Position numbers and translations under genes: made by a program. DNA of 64,000 bases, from contig NC_088356.1 in NCBI RefSeq assembly GCF_036884655.1, positions 12,851,001 through 12,915,000 on the forward strand, read 5' to 3'. The notes below the pieces were generated by a model. That model did not search any database. It saw nothing but the letters and a program-made list of their open reading frames with translations, and was not told where the DNA came from. This stretch comes from Musa acuminata AAA Group. Lineage: Eukaryota; Streptophyta; Magnoliopsida; Zingiberales; Musaceae. Below, piece by piece: positions 36,716-48,825 of the stretch (positions are counted from its first letter, which is position 1; each line of letters opens with the position of its first letter).

Positions 36716-37753
36716 ATGACGCCAAATCACTACTGGCATCTATTCAAAGACCTAGGGTGGTTGCCTCCCGAACTTCCCACGGGAACCTCGGCTGTGCCAC
36801 CCGAGGCGTTCCTCAACTTGACTAAGCAAGTGCAAGCGATGGCTGGGATGATGTAGACCCTCGTACCCCTTATTCCTCATATTGTCCGGCTAGTAGCTCC
36901 CTCGATCGAGCCGGCACTCCAAGGGCTGAGTAAGGAGCAAGTCGGGACGGATGAAGCACGTGAGCATGTGGCGGGCCCAAGAGACCCATCCGAGCAGGGC
37001 ACTCCCGCACCCGACCGGATTGCTCCACCTACCCCCGAGTCGGAAACCATATCGTCTGACTCAGCGGATGACTCGTTCAGGAACCAGCTGTCCCGAGTCA
37101 ACCACCACTTGGACGAATTCCAACGCGAGCTCCGGAAGTCACAGGGCGAGGCAGGCGAAAGCAGCTCGGGCGGATCACCTTTCATTTAAGAAATACGGGA
37201 CAAGCCCGTCCCCCAAAACCTCAGGTTGCCAGCATTGGAGGCGTATGACGGTGGCTCCGACTCCACGGAGCACGTCGCCGCGTTCCGAGCTTAGATGACC
37301 CTCTATAGCACATCTGATGCCCTAATGTGTCGCACATTTCCAACCACCTTTAGGGGACCAGCCCGAACGTGGTTCGGTCGGCTGCACCCCTCCTCGATCT
37401 CATCCTTCGATCAGCTCGCAAAGGAGTTCAAGAAAAAATTCCTTGCCAGCGTGCGACCCAAGCCTTCCATTGCCACCCTATTGGCGTTATCTCAACACGA
37501 GGGCGAATCGCTCTCCCAATTCGTGGTGGGCTTTGCCGCAGAAATTTGGGGATTCCCGGATGCTCACCCTCCTGTAACCATGCAGGCATTCCTGAGGGGC
37601 TTAAGGCCCTCGAGGCTCTTTTGGTCACTCATCGAGAAGCCACCCGCGACCATCCCGGAGATGCTCCAGCGCGCCAATCAATCCATCGCCGCTGAAGCCC
37701 TAATGGCGAGGAGGCGTGAGGACAACAAGAGGCCGAGGATGGAGCAAGTCTGA
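36716..37753 (+). pseudogene. Gypsy-type gag with in-frame stops
   Basis: A single frame opens at ATG 36716 (MTPNHYWHLFKDLGWLPPE) and runs 346 codons to the stop after RPRMEQV. It is broken by a TAG in the 36850s, a stop at 37187-37189 and a TAG at 37292-37294; the last two sit where Gln is likely (CAA/CAG to TAA/TAG). The core [56 protein letters not shown] and [16 protein letters not shown] is the Retrotrans_gag domain of Ty3/Gypsy elements, forming the virus-like particle. No zinc knuckle or downstream pol follows; instead a minisatellite begins about 270 bp on. Confidence 0.88.
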
Positions 37754-38027
37754 GGAGCGGCTCCAGCGCCCCCATCGCAAGCTCGTAGGAGGCCCGATCG
37801 GCCCGAGTCAGAACTTGCATTGCCCCAGTCAGCATGCCACGTGGCGTGATGGCACTGCTCATGACAAAGGGTCTCCTGCCAGCAGACCTAAGCCCAAGAT
37901 CAACTACTCAACCAACGGGACCGGTCTCCTCTTGAGCCACACAGCTCGGTCCCCTGGCCAGCGACTGGTCATTATCATCCTGTCATGATACCGCCCTTAG
38001 AGGACCAGCCGCCACGCCGGCCTAGCT

Positions 38028-39340
38028 TCTGCCCGAGTCGTTCCATGTCAATCCCCGACTTGCGACTCGTCGGCCCAGCTCTTGCTTGAGTCGCTCCAGA
38101 TCGGTTCCCGACTTGCGACTCGCTGGCCCAGTTCATTGCCCGAGTCGATCCAGATCGGTTCTCGACTTGCGACTCGCTGGCCCATTTCTCGCCCGAGTCA
38201 CCCCATGCCAATCCCCGACTTGTGACTCGTCGGCTCAGCTTCTCGCCCGAGTCGCTCCATGTCAATCCTCGACTTGCGACTCATCGGCTCAGCTTCTCGC
38301 TCGAGTTGCTCCATGTCAATCCTCGACTTGCGACTCGTTGGCTTAGCTTCTTGCCCGAGTCGCTCCATGTCGATCCTCGACTTGTGACTCGTCGGCTCAG
38401 CTTCTCGCCCGAGTCACTCCATGTCAATCCCCGACTTGTGACTCGTCGGCTCAGCTTCTCGCTCAAGTCGCTCCATGTCAATCCCCAACTTGCGACTCGC
38501 CAGCTCAGCTTCTCGCCCGAGTCACTCCATGTTAATCCCCGACTTATGACTCGTCGGCTCAGCTTCTCGCCCGAGTTGCTCCATGTCAATCCCTGACTTC
38601 TCGCCCGAGTCACTCCACGTCAATCCCCGACTTGTGACTCGTCGGCTCAGCTTCTCGCCCGAGTCGCTCCATGTCAATCCTCGACTTGCGACTCGTCGGC
38701 TCAGCTTCTCGCCCGAGTCAATCCATGTGCATCCCCGACTTGTGACTCATCGGCTCAGCTTCTCGCCCGAGTCGCTCCATGTTAATCCTCGACTTGCGAC
38801 TCGCCGGCTCAGCTTCTCGCCCGAGTCGCTCCATGTCAATCCCCGACTTGTGACTCGTCGGCTCAGCTTCTCGCCCGAGTCGCTCCATGTCAATCCTTGA
38901 CTTGCGACTCACCGGCCCAGCTTCTGCATGAGTCACTCTATGTCGATCCTCGACTTGCGACTCGTCGGCCCAGCTCTTGCCCAAGTCACTCCAGATCGGT
39001 TCCCGACCTGCGACTCGCTGGCCTAGTTCATTGCCCGAGTCGCTCCAGATCGGTTCCCGACTTGCGACTCGCTGGCCCAATTCATTGCCCGAGTCGTTCT
39101 AGATCGATTCTTGACTTGCGACTCGTCGGCTCAGTTCATCCCCCGAGCCGCTCCAGATCGGTTCTCGACTTGCAGTTCACCGGCCCATTTCCTGCCCGGG
39201 TCACTTCAGATCGGCTCCCGACTTGCGACCCATCGACACAGCTCTCGCCCGAGTCGCTCCATGTCAATCCTCGACTTGTGACTCGCCGGTCCAGTTTCTC
39301 GCCCGAGTGGCCCCAGATCGCTCTCGATAGGCGACCCACC
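38028..39340 (+). repeat. 54-bp (18-codon) tandem repeat inside the gag-only element
   Basis: About two dozen imperfect copies of a unit of the form ctcgcccgagtcgctccatg / tcaatccccgacttg / tgactcgtcggctcagctt. Because 54 is divisible by three, long stop-free frames exist on both strands, for example the 18-residue period LSFSPESLHVNPRLVTRR on the plus strand (38222-38900). Copies from 38900 on contain a variant with agatcggttcccgac. It is most simply a minisatellite that expanded in the retroelement; whether it is translated is unknown. Confidence 0.92.
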
Positions 39341-39589
39341 GGCACCGAAACCTGAGCACGAGCATAGTCACCTGGCCTGTAGGTCCGGCTCTTGCCCGGA
39401 TCACTCTTGACTTGCGACCCGTTGGCACAGCTCTCGTACGAGCTGCTCCAGATCGATCCCCGACTTGCGGCTCGTCAGCCCATTTCTTGCCCGGGTCACT
39501 CCAGATTGGCTCCCAACTAGTAACCCATCGGCATCGAAACACGAGCCCAAACTCAATCACTCGGACCACAGGACCAACCTTCAAACCGA

Positions 39590-40040
39590 GTCACGTCTCG
39601 GGGCCAATTCAATGCCCGAGCCACGCATCTCGGCAAATCCAACACCCGAGTTGCATCTCGGCCAAATCCAGTGTCCGAGCTACGCATCTCAGCAAATCGA
39701 ATGCCCGAGCCATGCATCTCGGCAAATTCAACACCTGAGTCGCATCTCAGCCAAAATCCAACGTCCGAGCCACGCATATCGGCATATCGAACGCCCGAGT
39801 TGCATCTCGGCCAAATCCAGCATCCGAGCCATGCATCTCGGCCAAATCTAGTGTCCGAGTCATGCATCTCGGCAAATCCAATGCTCGAGTCGCATCTCGG
39901 TCAAATCCAGCGTCCGAGCCATGCACATCGGCCATCCAACGCTCGAGCCACACCTCAGCGCACCTCGGCCAATCTAAATGCTTGAGCCACGCCTCAGCGC
40001 ACCTCGGCCAATCCAACGCCTGAGCCACACCTCAATCGCA
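39590..40040 (+). repeat. Second minisatellite, unit about 30 bp
   Basis: Repeats of the form catctcggcaaatccaatg followed by cccgagtc or ccgagccacg, about fifteen imperfect copies. It adjoins the 54-bp array and shares its cccgagtc core, suggesting both grew from a common seed motif. Confidence 0.85.
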
Positions 40041-40397
40041 TCTCGGCAACCGTAACTCCGGGCCTGCCAAACCCGTTCGATCAGTAGGGTCAGTCATGCC
40101 CGAATCATGGGACACCGCCCCTCTAAAACGCCCCCAACGAGTCAATCCAACCTCGCCACACAGGTCTCGCCTCGCCGGTTTTGACGCTTTAGTTTCGCCT
40201 CACCAGGCCCCCACCGATCGATCAGCAGGATCAGTCCTGCCCGAATCACAGGGCACCGCCCCTCTAAATCATTCCCCGACGTATCAATCCAGCTTCCCCG
40301 CAGGAGTAGCCAACATAATCGCATCATTCGGACCCAGGCATGCCTCCCGGCCCTTCAGGACGCCTTGGAAAGGAGGGGTCGTGGGGAGAGGGAGAAG

Positions 40398-40894
40398 TGA
40401 TACGGTATATTTTGGCCCAAGACACGTCAGAGTTCAACGCCATCGGCCACAGTCAGAATTCGTATTGGGAATCCCGAGGCAAAGCCGCTCTCGAGACACA
40501 CCAAGTCAAAATCCGTACCAAGGCACTGTTTGACATGTCTATCACACCAACCCGCATACGACTGACCTACGTGCAGTACTATAAAGACCTTTAGCCAGCA
40601 TCTGGCAGTGGGGGAAAAAAGATCAATTGATCACTCCACTGACTTGCTCGTCGGGTGATCCCGTCGAGGGTCATTTTTGCAGGAAAACTCGACCACCTCA
40701 CAAAGGCGAGCTGCTAGCCACCCCGGAGAAGGAGAGACGTAGCTCGGCATACATGGTGAGGAATGCTGATCAATACCCCGTCGCGAGGGCTCGGTCGACC
40801 TCGGCATTTAGCCTAGCCGACAGAAGACTCCTGACATTGACCTATGGATCAGGCCGTGCTAACTCACCAGCCATGATATATTTGTTCACCAACA
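40398..40894 (+). repeat. Right LTR of the gag-only element
   Basis: A 497-bp repeat from TGATACGGTATATTTTGG to TTCACCAACA. It is the uninterrupted counterpart of the left LTR and preserves the empty site (cagcatctggcag near 40598) of the nested insertion. Confidence 0.92.
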
Positions 40895-42806
40895 GACCCT
40901 ACATATTTATAAGCTTTGAGAGGCACTATAGATCGAATCAGGTGAAACGAAGTGATGCCTGGTTCGACACTATCACCCATCCCTGTGGAAATCCACCAAC
41001 TCATTGCCGATTCGATTGGCTTTATGATGAAATATTTATTTTGTAGCATCATCAGATTTATCTACTTTAGGACTTCCAATTTATATGGATTAAGATTATT
41101 AAGGCAACTCAGTTAAGATCATAGCTGCACTCGACCGTTTGGGAAGATAGAGAGAGAGAGAGAGAAGATGAAGTTTGTCGTGTCTTTGTAACAGTCGAAC
41201 GATAGCCAAGGAAAGGTCTTATCGACCGAGGAAGGGCGGCCGAACCGATGCAGATTTGGATCTCAAGAGGACGTACCATCACGTCCTCTGCATGCATGCA
41301 TGCATGCCTGCCTGCCTGCCTGCCTTCCTGTCTACCTTTATATGAACTGCGGCCAGCCAAGCAAGACAGAATTTTCTTCTTCATTCGGCAAGACAAACGC
41401 ATGCAGCCATCACCGTCGCCCGGTGGACATTTCGATGCTTCGCCTGCCACCTACAGATTCAGGATACATGGGAGCGGACAGTCTTTTTGCCTTCCTCTTG
41501 ATCGCTACTGTATTCGTCTGCTTCCGACGGAGTCGATGATTGAGAAGCCAATATCCAATGGTTGGAGAAGCAGCTTATGACCCCACAAGTTCCCCGAGCG
41601 TGTACCATAAACCTGTAGCTTTGCATGAGTCTACATATCTAACTAGGGTCGATGATGAAAACAAAACGACACCCTCTCTCTCTACATATATAAATAAAAA
41701 ATCCATCCATCAAGGAAACTAAACCATAAGAAATCTCTCTCCAAAACGCATTCAAACTAATCGGGACCATTTCTATGACCGCGACCACCAACCATCCCAA
41801 CTCTTTTATGCGTGTGTTTTTTACCATCTTCCTCTTAAAAGTCAGGTGGAGTGATTTGTCCTTTTATTATGTTGGGACGACCAGGGAAGGGGACCAAGTA
41901 ATGGATCCGATTGAGATACCGATGAGTCTTCCTTTTTGATCTGGGCTTGCGATTGCCCACCCCGCATCGGTCAGTAATCCAAAAGGACGCCGAGCCTTTG
42001 TCAGCGGGCCAGCGCGTGTGTGTTCAGCGGTCCCGCTTTGGATTGCAATTATGTCCCAAAGGCTGGCTGGCATGCAGGTTTGCTGCTTACCAAAGGACGA
42101 CATCATAGAAGACGCACGGTTTCCTTCGGATGATTCCAAGACCCAATTCCAACTCAAGAACGTGAGTGAGCTCCTCCGGTCCGGAACACAAGGCTTGCTC
42201 CCAAACGACACAGCCACCACTCAAGTTTAATTTACCAAAGGCCATAAGATTATCCAAAAAGGGACTCGGGTGCACTCCACAGCCCAATCAATGTACGTTA
42301 GCCAAAACACCTGTGGCGTGCATGAAAGAATACAATACGCCTCCCCCCTTCACGTGGAAGAAGACTCGTTTAACCACTAATCTTCCTCCTCTCTTTCGCA
42401 TCCTATTTGTTAATCAATCCTATTCACAACTGCTGCACACGAACCGAGAAGAGAGAGAGAGAGACAGAGAGACGCGGTTCAGATGGCAGCGGTTGTTGCC
42501 AAAACCCATAGGGACCGAAATCTCATTATTTCCCGTCCCTGTGAAGCAGCAGAACAAAAAGGCAGCCTCGCCTTTTCCTCTGCCCACTTCGCTCATTTCC
42601 TCCTCCTTCCCAATGCCGTGACACATGATGGTCATCTCCAATAATGACACCATGACTCGTCCTTTGCACCCATGCCCAGAATTGCCCTCATCACGGATCA
42701 CCATCGATGGCTGCAGCACCGTCCGATCTCCCTTGGAGTCTCAACTTTTCGTAATTGTATCCAGCATCGAGGGTATTTTAGTAATCTGGGACCACGATGA
42801 CCCTAT
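40895..42806. other. Intergenic, including the promoter of the coiled-coil gene
   Basis: No gene is supported. It contains a (GA)n run near 41150, an ATGC/CTGC tetranucleotide run (about 41291-41326), and a GA run near 42450. Several ORFs of 60-150 codons overlap on both strands without recognisable domains. Confidence 0.6.
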
Positions 42807-45580
42807 ATGAAGCCCGGGGGCCACACGGAGGTGACGGAGTCCCCCAGCTCGTCGCAAGTCCCGTCGATGGCGGCCGATGCTGTCGCAGTGGGAAAGACCA
42901 CGGCGAGGCCCTCGAGCTCCATCGAGGAGGAGGCGAAGCCCCAGGCGGGGGCGTCGCTGCTGTCCTCCTATCTCGGCCTCGGCTTCGCTCTGTTCCTGGG
43001 GCTACTCCCCAAGTCTTCCGCCTCCTACGTGTCGTCGCTTCAGTCCCGCAACCGGATCCTAGCGATGAAGCTGTTTGAAGCGGAGGACCAGCTTCGGCAG
43101 CTGCGGTCGCGGCTGAAGGAGGGCGCCAAGGCCAACGCCCGAGTCGCCGAGATCTTCGCCGGCCACCGGACCCAGTGGCAGCAGGAGGAGAAGCGCCTCC
43201 TCCACCGGATCGACGGTGCAGACGAGGAGATCGCGGCGCTGACGGCGCAGGTCGAGGACATGGAGCGGGCGAAGGCGGAGCTGAGGGCCGCCGTGGTGCG
43301 GCTGGAGAGGGAGGTGGCGGAGAGGGACGAAATGCTCGACTTCATGGCGAGGAAGGTGGAGAGGGACGGGTCGTTGTCGCTGATGGAGGTGGCCGGGGAG
43401 GACTCGGTGGACGATGGTGGCGCCGGGGTTAGGGTTTCGGATACGATGCCGCCGGAGGAGCGGTTCTTGGAGCGCAACGGGGAATCGGAGGGAATGATGG
43501 GTCTGTTGGCGCAGCAGAACGGGTGCGGAAGGGAGTTCTTAATGGCGCCGATAGATACGAAACAGTGGACGGATCGATGGGGCGGATGGCCGGTAGGAGC
43601 TCAGTGTCCGGTATGTATGTTCTTCTTCGTCTTCTTCTTCTTCTTCGTCGTCTTTGGATTAGTTGCGGAAACTGTTCCTATAGAGAAGCTGTTAAATGCT
43701 GCACCTCATATCCTATGCAACGGCGGAAGCTGTTTATGCCCATGATTTGGTTGTTCCGTCACCAGCTGACGCTATGTTATGTTTGCATAGCAGTCTGCCG
43801 TTTTACTGAAAAATATCTGCATCCAGTGTATATTTTTGTTAGGACGACTAGTACGGTGTCGAGATTTTTGCTGGTCGATCGTTATTAATGTGCTTCACAA
43901 GCCTTGTCGCTGTTGTTTACAATGGTGTCTGTTAGTGCATTTCCAGTCTGTTAAGATGCTTCCAGATTGTTAGAGAGGCCACGAGCATTGTCTAGATATT
44001 TAGTTCAACAAGGTCGTGGTCATGATTCGTTTTTCGAGCATTACAAGTATTATGCCACCACCCCCCCCCCCCCGCCCTCTTTTGTGTTGGTCACAGCCAC
44101 CATCCATTTAAACGCTTTCCCCTGTCAACACCCCGAATGGCATACAAGATTAGTATAGTGTCGATGCCATGCGACTCAGGTGATTAGGAAGGATTATCTG
44201 TATATATTATACTTTCTCTCTCAAATAGCTCAATTGAATGGCCAATCACTTTTAACGTAATCGAGTGATGCTCCCTTTTGACATCACCACTAAAAGGCTT
44301 GTGTGTTTTTATTCCCACATTCGTTCTTGCAGGATATGCAGCATGAGTCACTTGATTTGGCACACAGCATGAAACATGGAGTAGCAAGGTACTTTCGACT
44401 CATTATCGACTGAAAATGCTAACACAAGAAGTAGTCATGTCCTTACGAGCTTGAAAACAAATTCATTCATCTTTAGGAGGGAATCCCCTTGGAGGGTTGA
44501 TGCTGAATCTTCACGAGTTTCTTCTAAGCTTAAATCACTTGAAGATGAACTGGTTAACCTGGAAAAACTAGGGAAAGGGGATACGTCGAAGATCCCTTCG
44601 TCGATGAGGAAACAAGAGAAGAGATATCAATCTCTTGCTGCCAAAATTGACGATTTGTGCAGGAAAATGGTAAGTTAGACTGCTATTTTCTCATTGTTAG
44701 TTAGTTTGTTCTGCTTCTCTCTCATGCATAAATTGACTTAGACTCGTATGCTCTTTTTTTTTTCTTTAATCACTATTTTATCATGATATTCTTGATTAGA
44801 GGCTTTGGAAGCGATACATGTCTTCGTGCTGCACCTACTTTTGCTGTTTCGAAGCTAGCTAAAAGCAAAAGTGCCAGACTAAACAACACAAAGCTTAACA
44901 TTCATTGTTCGGTTGGACATGCTAAACAATTTCGCTATGGATCATGACTTAGTTAAGCTTGAATTTCATTGTTGCTTTCTAACGACAGTCTGATGTGCCA
45001 TTTAAAGATCATATGCAGAATTCGTAGTAATATATATCGGCCGATGCATTCATTAACAAATCATTTTACTGGGCAACAGCAATTTGTTGGGCAAATTTTT
45101 CTTACAGGAAAGAACTTGTTAGGCCATCAAGTAGGGTTGGGTTTTCCTTGTTAAATACCTTTAATTCATGCCAACGAGACGGGACTGTTTGACGCTCTGC
45201 CGTGTTTTGTGCAGCGAGTGAATGACCCCAGTGATCCAACACTGGGTCCAGAGTTTCGTACGCAGAGGCTGACCGAGTTCTTGCTGGAGGCATTTCGCCT
45301 ACAACATCGTGCGGCCGAAACAAGACAGAAGCTGAACACAGTGCAGGCACAGGCAGCGGCAGCGGCAGCGAAGAGCCGTGTGGGGGATGAGCTAACTGCA
45401 GAAGCTAAATTGAACACGAGGAAGTCTGCGGATTCAATTAGGAGCAGTTTCAAGGAGATACAGCGGAACTTGGAGATCTGGTTGGCAAGGATCATGGGTG
45501 ACTTGGAGGGCATCTTGGCGAGAGATGGTGCATCGCGGGTGAGAGATTACTATTTATCTGGTTACCCTTTTGTCGGATGA
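42807..45580 (+). CDS. Conserved plant coiled-coil protein with one predicted membrane segment
   Basis: Four exons: 42807-43610 (or 43592), 44333-44388, 44477-44669 and 45215-45580, all GT-AG with matching phases, giving 472 (or 466) residues. The N-terminus is Ser/Glu-rich; residues about 49-68 (LLSSYLGLGFALFLGLLP) form a hydrophobic segment. A long coiled coil follows, with heptad-like Leu in KLFEAEDQLRQLRSRL, ITALTAQ-type stretches and LEREVAERDEMLDFM. A second helical block follows in exon 3 (SSKLKSLEDELVNLEKL), and the C-terminal exon carries DPTLGPEFRTQRLTEFLLEAF, an Ala run and RDYYLSGYPFVG. The frame is intact throughout and the GC-rich first exon is typical of monocots. I do not recognise a named gene; a membrane-anchored tether or cytoskeleton-linked role is possible but unproven. 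Confidence 0.85.
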
Positions 45581-46354
45581 AAGTTGGCGCGTGCACAGGT
45601 GGTAATCGTAACGAGCTACCCTTTGGCCACCGTGGTGCCAGTGATAGCCAAATAGCATCACATGACCTGCGAGTTTTGGTGTCTTGATGCTTGATGTTAT
45701 CTCTCTTTTGATACTTGATGTTATCTCTCTGACTGCTGACTGCGATAGGTTGGGTGGGTGGGTAGGTGTCGTTGCCATGCCGACTCTTCTCAAACAAATA
45801 GGATGGCTACGATCCACCACCACATGAAGCCTTGAACCGACCCAACCTATCCCCCATGCAGCCACCACCGCACTTGAGACGCAGAAATATAAGATGAACA
45901 AAATGACATGATCTGTTGCTCACCATATGCTTCCACTTTCCGACGATGCAAACACGCATCATCCGACGGCCTCTGTTTTTCAAGCTATAAACGTACACAG
46001 ACGAATCAACTCGAAAATTCTCTTTCGAATGCCATCAAAAAACAAGCTAGACTAACTGCAGCTTCCATCATGTCACCTCCCTACACCAAGCTCAATTGAT
46101 TTCTTTTTATTCACCTAGGCCTTGAGGAGAACTTCATAAGCCCAGTTATACTCATATGCACATGACCGTCAAACAGTAATCAGTCGATCCCCATGCTGGA
46201 TATGTAATTATTGAATGCTACCATATAGCTTTTGTACCAGAATACAACTCCGTCGATAGCATATAGTCGCCGCCGGTGAAGCAGCAGCCGCAGAGACCAC
46301 ACCCTCCACTTTGACGGAAAGGCCCACCCTAGGGCACAAATAACAGCTCTTGTT
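45581..46354. other. 3' region of coiled-coil gene and intergenic
   Basis: No gene is supported. A short direct repeat of cttgatgttatctctct occurs near 45688 and 45716, in the probable 3'UTR. Confidence 0.6.
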
Positions 46355-47837
46355 TTAACAAACCCTAGGGCCACCCACCTCAGCTGCTGCAACTGCTTTT
46401 AGCCATCGAAGCTCAGCTCTCGATCCGATGGTCTGACCTAAGATATCGTAATTGCCATGGCGGTCTTGGGCATCAACACGGACTTTCTAAGCATTGCGAT
46501 GAAAGGTACGGCGGCATGAACTGCAGCAAACCACTGGGGGGGTGGGGGGAGGGGGGGAACTTCGTGGTATGTTCCCTCCATGCTCCGAGGGCGAACATTT
46601 GCTGCCATGCCCAGCATGGCTATAGTTAGCATCTTTGCTGGTAGAGGTTGTGGGCGGAGGTTCTTCACAAAAGCAGTTTGGGCCAGCGCCGCACGGGCAG
46701 CCACCACAATGGGTGGGACACCTTAGTTTCACGCCTGCTGGTGGTGCTTTAAAACCTTTGCAACGAGAGGAAGAACCCCACTAACTGCCCTATACGACTT
46801 TGCTATGGGGCACTGCCCGCTTTCTAGCCACTCATTGCTCTGCGACTCATGCATTGAATCACTTCCTTTCTGCAACATTTTATTCCAAGCCAGAGTTCAG
46901 CGAGCGAATACAATGCCTCGTAGCATAGAAATAACACAATCTTGAAACATTAATAGTGACTTATAATGTTCCAAGAGAACCACCTTTCTAGATCATGGTC
47001 AACTGCATAAGAAAAGTGTTTGTGTACATCCCAACAATTCAGTAGTGAAGTCCAGAGACACAAAGTAGGTTTCGTACTGTCGGAATAGACATGCACAACA
47101 TAATCAATATTTACGACCATAGGGCAGCAATAAGAGCAAGGTTTTGGATTAGATGCAAGAAAAATGTTGAACTATTCACTATCGTCATGTCAGATTTTTC
47201 ACTCTTTAAATGTCAAAATGGTGCTAGTTATTCTTATTAATGAGATCAAAGACATGGGATATTATATAAACATATCTAAAATCAAGTTAAAATATGGAGG
47301 GAATAAAAAATTTATGTCATTTTAGAAGGTAAGAATAACTGAAGATAAACAAACTACCTGAGAAGATCTATTGTTCTGCCTGTTCGGCTTGTTTGAGAAG
47401 AAGTCAAAGCCGAAAGGTCCTCCAGGTCCAAAAGCTGAAAGACTGATCGTGGCTGCCTTTGCTGCTAAGGGATTAAATGGATGGTTTCCCACCAGGCACA
47501 AACAATTTTCCAGAGAATGGAACAACACCATCTTGCCCATGGAAAAGCCTAAATGCCATTTCAAAATTGGGTCCATCTTCAAAGATTGGACCCTTGGTTC
47601 CTTGTACCTTAATAAACCAAAGAGTGTGCGTAAGTAATAATGAGATCACATCTAATTGGTGATGTATGAGGAAAAGTTGACAACACTTACAGGGACAGGA
47701 AAATTGACAGATGAGAAGGAGAAGTTAGTAGGCTCATTGATATTTCTCAAGAATGGGCATCTTTGAATGTCTTGGTGAGCTAAAGAAATCTCAGGACATG
47801 ATGATCCACTAGATACTCCTCCGAAGCCAGACTCCAT
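46355..47837 (-). pseudogene. Pseudogene of a conserved plant protein of unknown function
   Basis: Three minus-strand exons with good GT-AG borders: 47691-47837 (starts MESGFGGVSSGSSCPEISLA), 47358-47607 (VQGTKGPIFEDGPNFEMAFR, then NHPFNPLAAKAATISLSAFG) and about 46355-46869 (SYRAVSGVLPLVAKVLK, IVVAARAALAQTAFVKNL, PQWFAAVHAAVPFIAMLRK). The protein can only be followed by changing frame: once near 47487 (extra G), then near 46750, 46715, 46600, in the C-run at 46540-46555, and again near 46445, after which LGQTIGSRAELRWLKAVAAA appears in another frame. At least five shifts rule out a normal product unless the assembly is poor here. The family is one I remember as plant-wide but cannot name. 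The 5' leader probably lies upstream towards 49270. Confidence 0.75.
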
Positions 47838-48794
47838 TTTAATGCCAAGCAGCTGAAATGGAAGCTGCACCAAAGAAAAGACAAATGACCATTTCAACAT
47901 ATTCAGTTATTATGTTAGAATACAGAACAGAAGCTAACGTAAGATGGCGTTGTCATGAAACAGAAAACAACAGATAAATTCTGGCAAACATAAGATAGAT
48001 AGCCTGATTTGTCACTCAGAGAACAGATTGGGTGGATGAAAAGAAGTACGTCGCTGTGGAGACTTGGGCTGTAATTATATCGTTTACAGGTTATTTCTTG
48101 TGAAATCGTTGCCTGAATTGGCTCATGTCAAAAGAAAGACAAAGCAGCATGGTCCCCAGAGGACAAAACAAGGTTAGGGCTTATGGTATGTCACCGTGGG
48201 TTATATAAGTTTCGTCAACGTAATTAAATCCTACCAACTTAAGAGCTTAAAGCACTATTTCATGATGCAAATCAACCAAAACTATATTAAATCAAATCAA
48301 TCAAGTGAACGACATAAGACCACATGTCAAGAGAAACACAGGGTCTAAACGTTGTTCAAAGGTTCCCCTTATGCAATTTCTTTGTTTCAAATCCTGACCT
48401 ATATTGCCAATGCATGCAATTTCTTTGTCAAGCTTGAGGCTTATGTATGTCACCTGAGGGTTACAAGAGTTTCCATCAGCGTAACTACTAGATTAACTGT
48501 TTCAAGTTGAAGACCCAGACCCATGGAAATTGGATGAAATCAAGTTGAGTGACTTCATACGGCAGGATGATGATACCTGGAGGCAGATCCAGCTTCCATC
48601 TAAAGATTGAGCTTGTAATAGGATGCATCAAAGTAGATGTTTGAAACAGCATGAAAGGAACAAGCACGAGAAAACAAAAAGAACAACCCCCATCGATTAA
48701 TAGCACATTCTTATTTTGTTTTGATACAAGGTAAGCATGAACCATGCATTTCTTTTCTTTTCTTTTCTTTTCTTTTTTCTGACTTGGACAAATG

Positions 48795-48825
<31 letters not shown>

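Larger units (their letters stand above)
31466..40894 (+). mobile_element. Gag-only Gypsy-type LTR retrotransposon (TR-GAG/LARD-like), split by a nested element
   Basis: The LTRs begin TGATACGGTATATTTT and end TTGTTCACCAACA: the left one is 31466-31698 plus 36252-36577 (interrupted), the right one 40398-40894. The polypurine tract ggggagagggagaag abuts 40398, so the element runs on the plus strand. The primer-site region after 36577 reads agcgctagaaggagg, close to the ggcgctagaagg seen in plant Gypsy elements. Its 3.8-kb interior holds a Retrotrans_gag ORF and long tandem repeats but no protease, RT, RNase H or integrase. It therefore depended on enzymes from another element. The flanks tacca and gaccc are not a convincing duplication. 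Confidence 0.88.

Noticed and set aside
38028..39340. Regular repeats suggesting a CRISPR array
   Set aside because: The units abut with no unique spacers, the period is one 54-bp motif with point changes, and the setting is a plant LTR retrotransposon.
31461..40899. A 5-bp target duplication for the gag-only element
   Set aside because: tacca and gaccc agree at only three positions.
41291..41326. ATGC/CTGC repeats as possible RY-type regulatory motifs
   Set aside because: They form a simple tetranucleotide run with no nearby gene start; repeat slippage explains them.
46487..46732. A Cys-rich ORF (CPTHCGGCPCGAGPNCFC) that looks like a metallothionein
   Set aside because: The same DNA in the neighbouring frame reads VVAARAALAQTAFVKNL, which continues the exon of the conserved protein on both sides. 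The Cys pattern is a shifted-frame by-product and the ORF has no splice or promoter support.
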